Below are positions 6,001 through 8,695 of a stretch of DNA of 8,695 nucleotides, piece by piece (the stretch's first letter is position 1; every line of letters begins with the position of its first letter). A program made the translations under genes and the position numbers. Under the pieces are notes generated by a model. The model made no database searches, was not told the DNA's origin, and saw only the letters and a program-made list of their open reading frames with translations. The stretch covers positions 1 through 8,695 of the forward strand of contig JBFFSQ010000122.1 of the NCBI GenBank assembly GCA_041572275.1, written 5' to 3'. The stretch is from JBFFSQ01 sp041572275 (GTDB taxonomy: Bacteria > Pseudomonadota > Gammaproteobacteria > SZUA-229).

Positions 6001-8458
6001 CCTGGCTATTAATGCTCGTGATGCAATGCCGTCAGGTGGTACGCTGAAATTCACGACACAAAATCACACATTGGATGACGGTCATATCCAGTACTTTTCT
6101 GATTTTAGGCCGGGCGACTATGTGCACATTACCGTTCAGGATACGGGCTGCGGTATTAGTAAAGAAATGCGTGAACGCGTGTTTGAGCCTTTTTTTACCA
6201 CCAAGCAGGAGGGTAAGGGGACTGGGCTTGGGTTGGCTATGGTTTATGGATTTGTCCAACGCTGCGGCGGTATGCTAACGCTGTTCTCAGAACCCGATGA
6301 AGGTACAACCTTTCATATTTATTTGCCACGCTATATCCCTGAGGAGGAAGGACGGGATATTGCTGATGTTCCTGTTTCTATGGTTTCGGATATGCTGGGA
6401 CGGGGCGAGGTTATCCTGGTTGTGGATGATGAGCCGGAGTTGCGTGGACTGGCAATGACACTGCTTGGGATTATGGGCTTTAAAACCATAGAGGCCGCCA
6501 ATGGCACGGAAGCGCTAAGTGTTTTACAGACAGGTACGGCCGTAGATTTACTATTCAGTGACATTATCATGCCTGGAGGCATGAATGGTTATGAGCTGGC
6601 AGAAAAAGCATTGGTCCTGAGGCCGGAGATAAAGGTTCTGTTGACTTCAGGTTTTACCGGCGATGCTGCTCAGGTACAGGAATATGCCGGTATGTTACTG
6701 CATAAGCCTTATAGTAAGACAGAACTTGCCCAGTCTGTGAAAGAAGTTTTAGGCATAGTGTCTGACGGTTGGGTGAGTGTTGATGGAGCTTCTCGGATAA
6801 ATGAATCATATATCGTTGACTGGAGTGATGATTTATTAATAGGTCATGATGTGATTGATGATGACCATAAGTATTTAATGAGTAAGCTAGACGAGTACAG
6901 CATCGCAATTCAGACCAATCAGGAAAAGGAAAAGGCCGGCACCATTTTTGAAGACCTAATTGAATATACAGGGCAACATTTTGCACGTGAAGAGGCAATG
7001 ATGCTGGCATGTAAATATCCACAGTACAGCAATCATCGCCAGGTTCATGAAATGCTGCTTAAAATGGTGAAAGATTTGTTGAAGGTATTTCGGCAGGCAA
7101 CAGAAAATTTTGATCACCAATCTACCATTAATTTTTTAAGGCATTGGTTGCTTGGGCATATTTCAAGTATGGATATGTCATATGCCTCCTATCTAAAAGG
7201 TCACGAAGCTGAGATAGAACAGGCTCTGGCTTTACTAACAGAACATAAGGCTATAGCCGCTGAAACAGGAAGTCGGCCGCGTCTGGTCGTTATTGATGAT
7301 GAGGCAAGTATGGGTGAGCTGGTTGCTGATGTCGCAGATGCATCGGGTTTTGATGCTACGCAATATGTTCACGCAACAGAATTTGTTTCGCAACATGATG
7401 ATACGGCTGAAATAATCGTTCTTGATTTGCTGATGCCAGATTTTGATGGCATTGAAATGATCAGGTTACTGGCGGGTATGGAGTGTAAGTCAGCGCTAGT
7501 CTTAATTAGTGGTGTTGATCAGAGTGTGCTGCACTCGGCTCATGAACTTGCCATAGAGCACGGCTTAAATATTGTCGGGACTTTACAAAAGCCATTTCAT
7601 CCAGCGGAACTTAAAAAAATGCTCGATGAGGTATCTTCACATCTGAGAGAGGAGTCACAAGCGTATTTGCCAGTTACTGAAGGTAGCAGTATTCAGCTTA
7701 ATGAAATTGCAGAAGCGATCAAAAATAACGAATTCATTGGTTACTATCAACCCCAGGTCTCTATGACCGATAACCACGTGGTTGGTTTTGAGGTGTTGAT
7801 GCGTTGGCAGCATCCGGAGCGGGGGCTGGTGCCGCCATACCAGTTTATTTCACTGGCGGAATCTTCAGGCCTGATTAATGAAATGACCTGGAATTTACTG
7901 GATTCCGTGGCTGAAGACTGGAAGAGGCATAATTTAAGTCAACAGGTTTCTATCAATATGACAGCGGATATGTTCAAGTCTCTGGATTTGCCTGAGCGAT
8001 TAAGTGAGATTGCTCAGCGACATGATTTGCGCGAACACTCTTTGTTTGTGCTCGAGGTGACAGAGTCGGCATTAATGGAGGAGCTAACTAAATCCCTGGA
8101 CAGTTTGACTCGTCTACGAATGAAAGGCTTTCAGTTGTCGATTGATGATTTTGGTACTGGATACTCATCGATGGTGCAGTTGTATCGTGCCCCATTTTCA
8201 GAGCTTAAAGTTGATCAGTCATTTGTAATGCGTATGGAGCAGGACGCAGAGGCTCGTGCTATTGTGGAGTCGACGATTGATCTTGCTCATAACCTGAATA
8301 TGAAAGTGGTGGCTGAAGGCGTGGAATCGGAATCGATACTGCACAAGTTGAGTTTATTGGGTTGTGATATTGCTCAGGGTTATCACATCGCTCGGCCTAT
8401 GCCGATAGATGAGGCAATTGAATGGATGGCGCAGTGGCAAAATAAACATGGGGTTTAG
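3068..8458 (+). CDS. Membrane hybrid histidine kinase with hemerythrin, second receiver and EAL phosphodiesterase
   Basis: This encodes a single 1796-residue sensor. Order by residue: membrane segment about 11-32, external region about 33-138, membrane segment 143-161, PAS 172-285, GAF about 298-465, PAS 479-589, PAS 614-718, PAS 729-844, HisKA with GGIAHDFNN (phospho-accepting H870), HATPase (N-box N978/N982, DTGCG at 1025-1029, EPFF at 1040-1043, GTGLGL at 1051-1056), receiver 1 (D1120, D1121, acceptor D1165), hemerythrin about 1250-1385, receiver 2 (D1410, D1411, acceptor D1453), and EAL about 1542-1790. The hemerythrin keeps all seven di-iron ligands: H1267, H1304, E1308, H1323, H1327, H1364, D1369. 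The EAL motif reads EVLMR (E1575), and N1630, E1663, D1693, D1694, K1714 and E1750 are present, so an active c-di-GMP phosphodiesterase is expected. No GGDEF domain is present. The C-terminal REC-EAL part resembles RocR-type regulators. The ATG follows an in-frame TAG (3062-3064) and a weak ACGGG site, so the start is well bounded. The reading frame is intact; rnpB follows 32 bp after the stop with no terminator. Confidence 0.93.
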   Translation: MFQWIKNNSSTVWLILVLMSCLIVMDVVIYSYQKRNIEKTLREHIHDELRVFGPLIQKQLEVDHTELLIDVVRDWSQYGRGIARVMIYSQGVLAIDFQAGTVWQDGVPLHADLSDGKRDDTFIEVFINDHVISEQLGVEISRLLVVTLFLIVTLGYFFWRWNIFKEYRQNQSRLSAIIDNIPFAIHLKDRNGCYLLANQQLAQNLGVVATDIIGKSDYDLYSQQKADLNRQREEAILKTSEIVSVENNDIRNGQSMTVMSRYFPVSNQDGRVQAVGGIEIDVSAYARAREELVRATRALKVISEVDVAMVRANNEREWLNSACQSLVETGGYRFAWIGFSQTEHDKAILPVADAGHEEGYLSKVNLTWNDLPSANGPEGRAVRDNKACVIKDIHMAEEVELWHEDALKRGYRSVCAIPVPIKDASHGVLALYSSLPDVFDNEEMQLLSELAVEIGFGVYSLRVAEERLRAEEALVAEKHKFEGIVENIKAGVALLDPGLRIIWANSTFVEWFGAFEEIQGNSCCDYFDHAEGHAFCSEHLSHVGSQSNSLFFEQTIAGEEKWFEVVADSLCDERGERIQYVIMVLDITDKKRMEQKQKDIEMQLNEAQRIAQVGSWSLNFESGELIWSDEVYRIFEIDKQDFDPSYEGFLNVIHPDDRHRVEKTFDEAMEKGTTYETAHRILLPGGRIKYVHEKGDARMDDQGRMMQAVGTVQDVTDLVLVEKALLDSEEHFRSLVETTTAIPWEYSVEKERYSFVGPQAMKVLGYPVEDWYQDDFWRERIHPDDRATVEAVYKKAIALGEVQEFEYRMLAIDGRAVWLRNDVKVVMDDGKPERLQGFMFDITERKQADELLRRSQKMEAVGQLTGGIAHDFNNQLGIVLGYLDFLAEFTKNQQKPHQWVSAADKATKRCIDLSRKLLNFSRQNQIEEEQLNVNGLLERMEELIAKSVTPKIEVRYELAEELWPIEVNTGELEDTILNLAINARDAMPSGGTLKFTTQNHTLDDGHIQYFSDFRPGDYVHITVQDTGCGISKEMRERVFEPFFTTKQEGKGTGLGLAMVYGFVQRCGGMLTLFSEPDEGTTFHIYLPRYIPEEEGRDIADVPVSMVSDMLGRGEVILVVDDEPELRGLAMTLLGIMGFKTIEAANGTEALSVLQTGTAVDLLFSDIIMPGGMNGYELAEKALVLRPEIKVLLTSGFTGDAAQVQEYAGMLLHKPYSKTELAQSVKEVLGIVSDGWVSVDGASRINESYIVDWSDDLLIGHDVIDDDHKYLMSKLDEYSIAIQTNQEKEKAGTIFEDLIEYTGQHFAREEAMMLACKYPQYSNHRQVHEMLLKMVKDLLKVFRQATENFDHQSTINFLRHWLLGHISSMDMSYASYLKGHEAEIEQALALLTEHKAIAAETGSRPRLVVIDDEASMGELVADVADASGFDATQYVHATEFVSQHDDTAEIIVLDLLMPDFDGIEMIRLLAGMECKSALVLISGVDQSVLHSAHELAIEHGLNIVGTLQKPFHPAELKKMLDEVSSHLREESQAYLPVTEGSSIQLNEIAEAIKNNEFIGYYQPQVSMTDNHVVGFEVLMRWQHPERGLVPPYQFISLAESSGLINEMTWNLLDSVAEDWKRHNLSQQVSINMTADMFKSLDLPERLSEIAQRHDLREHSLFVLEVTESALMEELTKSLDSLTRLRMKGFQLSIDDFGTGYSSMVQLYRAPFSELKVDQSFVMRMEQDAEARAIVESTIDLAHNLNMKVVAEGVESESILHKLSLLGCDIAQGYHIARPMPIDEAIEWMAQWQNKHGV

Positions 8459-8474
8459 GGCGCATAGCTTCATG

Positions 8475-8483
8475 TGATATAGT
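8475..8483 (+). promoter_or_regulatory. Extended -10 promoter of rnpB
   Basis: TGA-TATAGT has the extended TG motif one base before a hexamer that is one mismatch from TATAAT. It ends 7 bases before position 8491, the expected first base of RNase P RNA, so spacing fits. The -35 region, overlapping the stop codon of the upstream gene (TTTAGG, 8454-8459), is poor, consistent with dependence on the extended -10. Confidence 0.6.
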
Positions 8484-8490
8484 CACTAGT

Positions 8491-8695
8491 GAAGTCGGCC
8501 GGGCAGTCGCTGGTCAGTTCCTCCATAGGCATTTATCTATACTGAGTGTTTATGGAGGAACTGACGAGAGGAAAGTCCGGGCTCCACAGGGCAGGGTCCC
8601 AGGTAACGCCTGGGAGGTGTGAACCTACGGAAAGTGCCACAGAAAATATACCGCCTGTTTTTGACAGGTAAGGGTGAAATGGTGCGGTAAGAGCG
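8491..8695 (+). ncRNA. rnpB: RNase P RNA (class A), 5' part, cut by the window end
   Basis: This is the catalytic RNA of RNase P, which trims the 5' leader from pre-tRNAs. The 5' end GAAGTCGGCCGGGCAGTCGC lines up base for base in length with the start of E. coli M1 RNA. The conserved block GAGGAAAGTCCGGGCTCCA is at about 8566-8584, AGGTAACGCCTGGG at about 8601-8614, the ACAGAAAATATACCGCC segment at about 8639-8655, and GGTAAGGGTGAAA and GGTGCGGTAAGAGC close to the edge. P9 is capped by a GUGA (GNRA) tetraloop. P3 is a long near-perfect hairpin (8513-8565) and P12 is very short (8654-8668). The remaining 3' portion, which would complete P1, P2 and the pseudoknot P4, lies outside the window. 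Confidence 0.97.

Noticed and set aside
6654..7022. 122-codon minus-strand frame inside the sensor gene
   Set aside because: It lies wholly opposite the receiver 1/hemerythrin coding region, whose sense-strand motifs are all intact; the minus product has no recognisable feature.
6700..7290. Possible fusion by assembly error or frameshift between receiver 1, hemerythrin and receiver 2
   Set aside because: The frame runs through the linkers without stops, domain boundaries are clean and the codon pattern does not change, so the fusion looks genuine.

Overview
The window looks like chromosomal DNA of a free-living gammaproteobacterium of moderate GC (mid-40s percent by eye). This rests on the class A RNase P RNA at the right edge, whose conserved blocks closely resemble the E. 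coli molecule, and on the style of the signalling protein. Genus cannot be fixed from the sequence; an aquatic Thiotrichales- or Methylophaga-like lineage is only a guess.

Layout, left to right. Positions 1-340 are AT-rich and carry no convincing gene. Two tandem paralogous TPR-type proteins follow (352-822 and 1031-1513). They are about half identical and separated by a clear intrinsic terminator, so they are not one simple operon. A small four-cysteine protein (1523-1717, minus strand) converges on the second TPR gene with 9 bp between the stops. A TauD/TfdA-family Fe(II)/2-oxoglutarate dioxygenase (1912-2811) has a divergent orientation to the small gene. Its upstream region holds an FNR-like palindrome about 40 bp before the start of transcription expected from a TATACT -10 box. 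After a 256-bp spacer with one good hairpin comes a 5.4-kb gene (3068-8458). It encodes a 1796-residue membrane hybrid sensor: two membrane segments, PAS, GAF, three more PAS, HisKA/HATPase, receiver, hemerythrin, a second receiver and an EAL phosphodiesterase. Only 32 bp after its stop, with no terminator, the RNase P RNA gene rnpB begins (8491) behind an extended -10 promoter and runs off the window.

How the parts fit. The large protein is the centrepiece. It joins in one chain what is usually split over a hybrid kinase, a hemerythrin protein and a RocR-like REC-EAL response regulator. All catalytic, phospho-acceptor and di-iron ligand residues I could check are present. The expected output is c-di-GMP breakdown, controlled by phosphorylation and by an O2- or NO-sensitive di-iron site. 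Together with the FNR-like site before an O2-consuming dioxygenase, this gives a loose oxygen/redox theme. No functional link among the TPR proteins, the small Cys protein, the dioxygenase and the sensor can be shown from the sequence. I saw no CRISPR array, tRNA, insertion sequence or phage gene.
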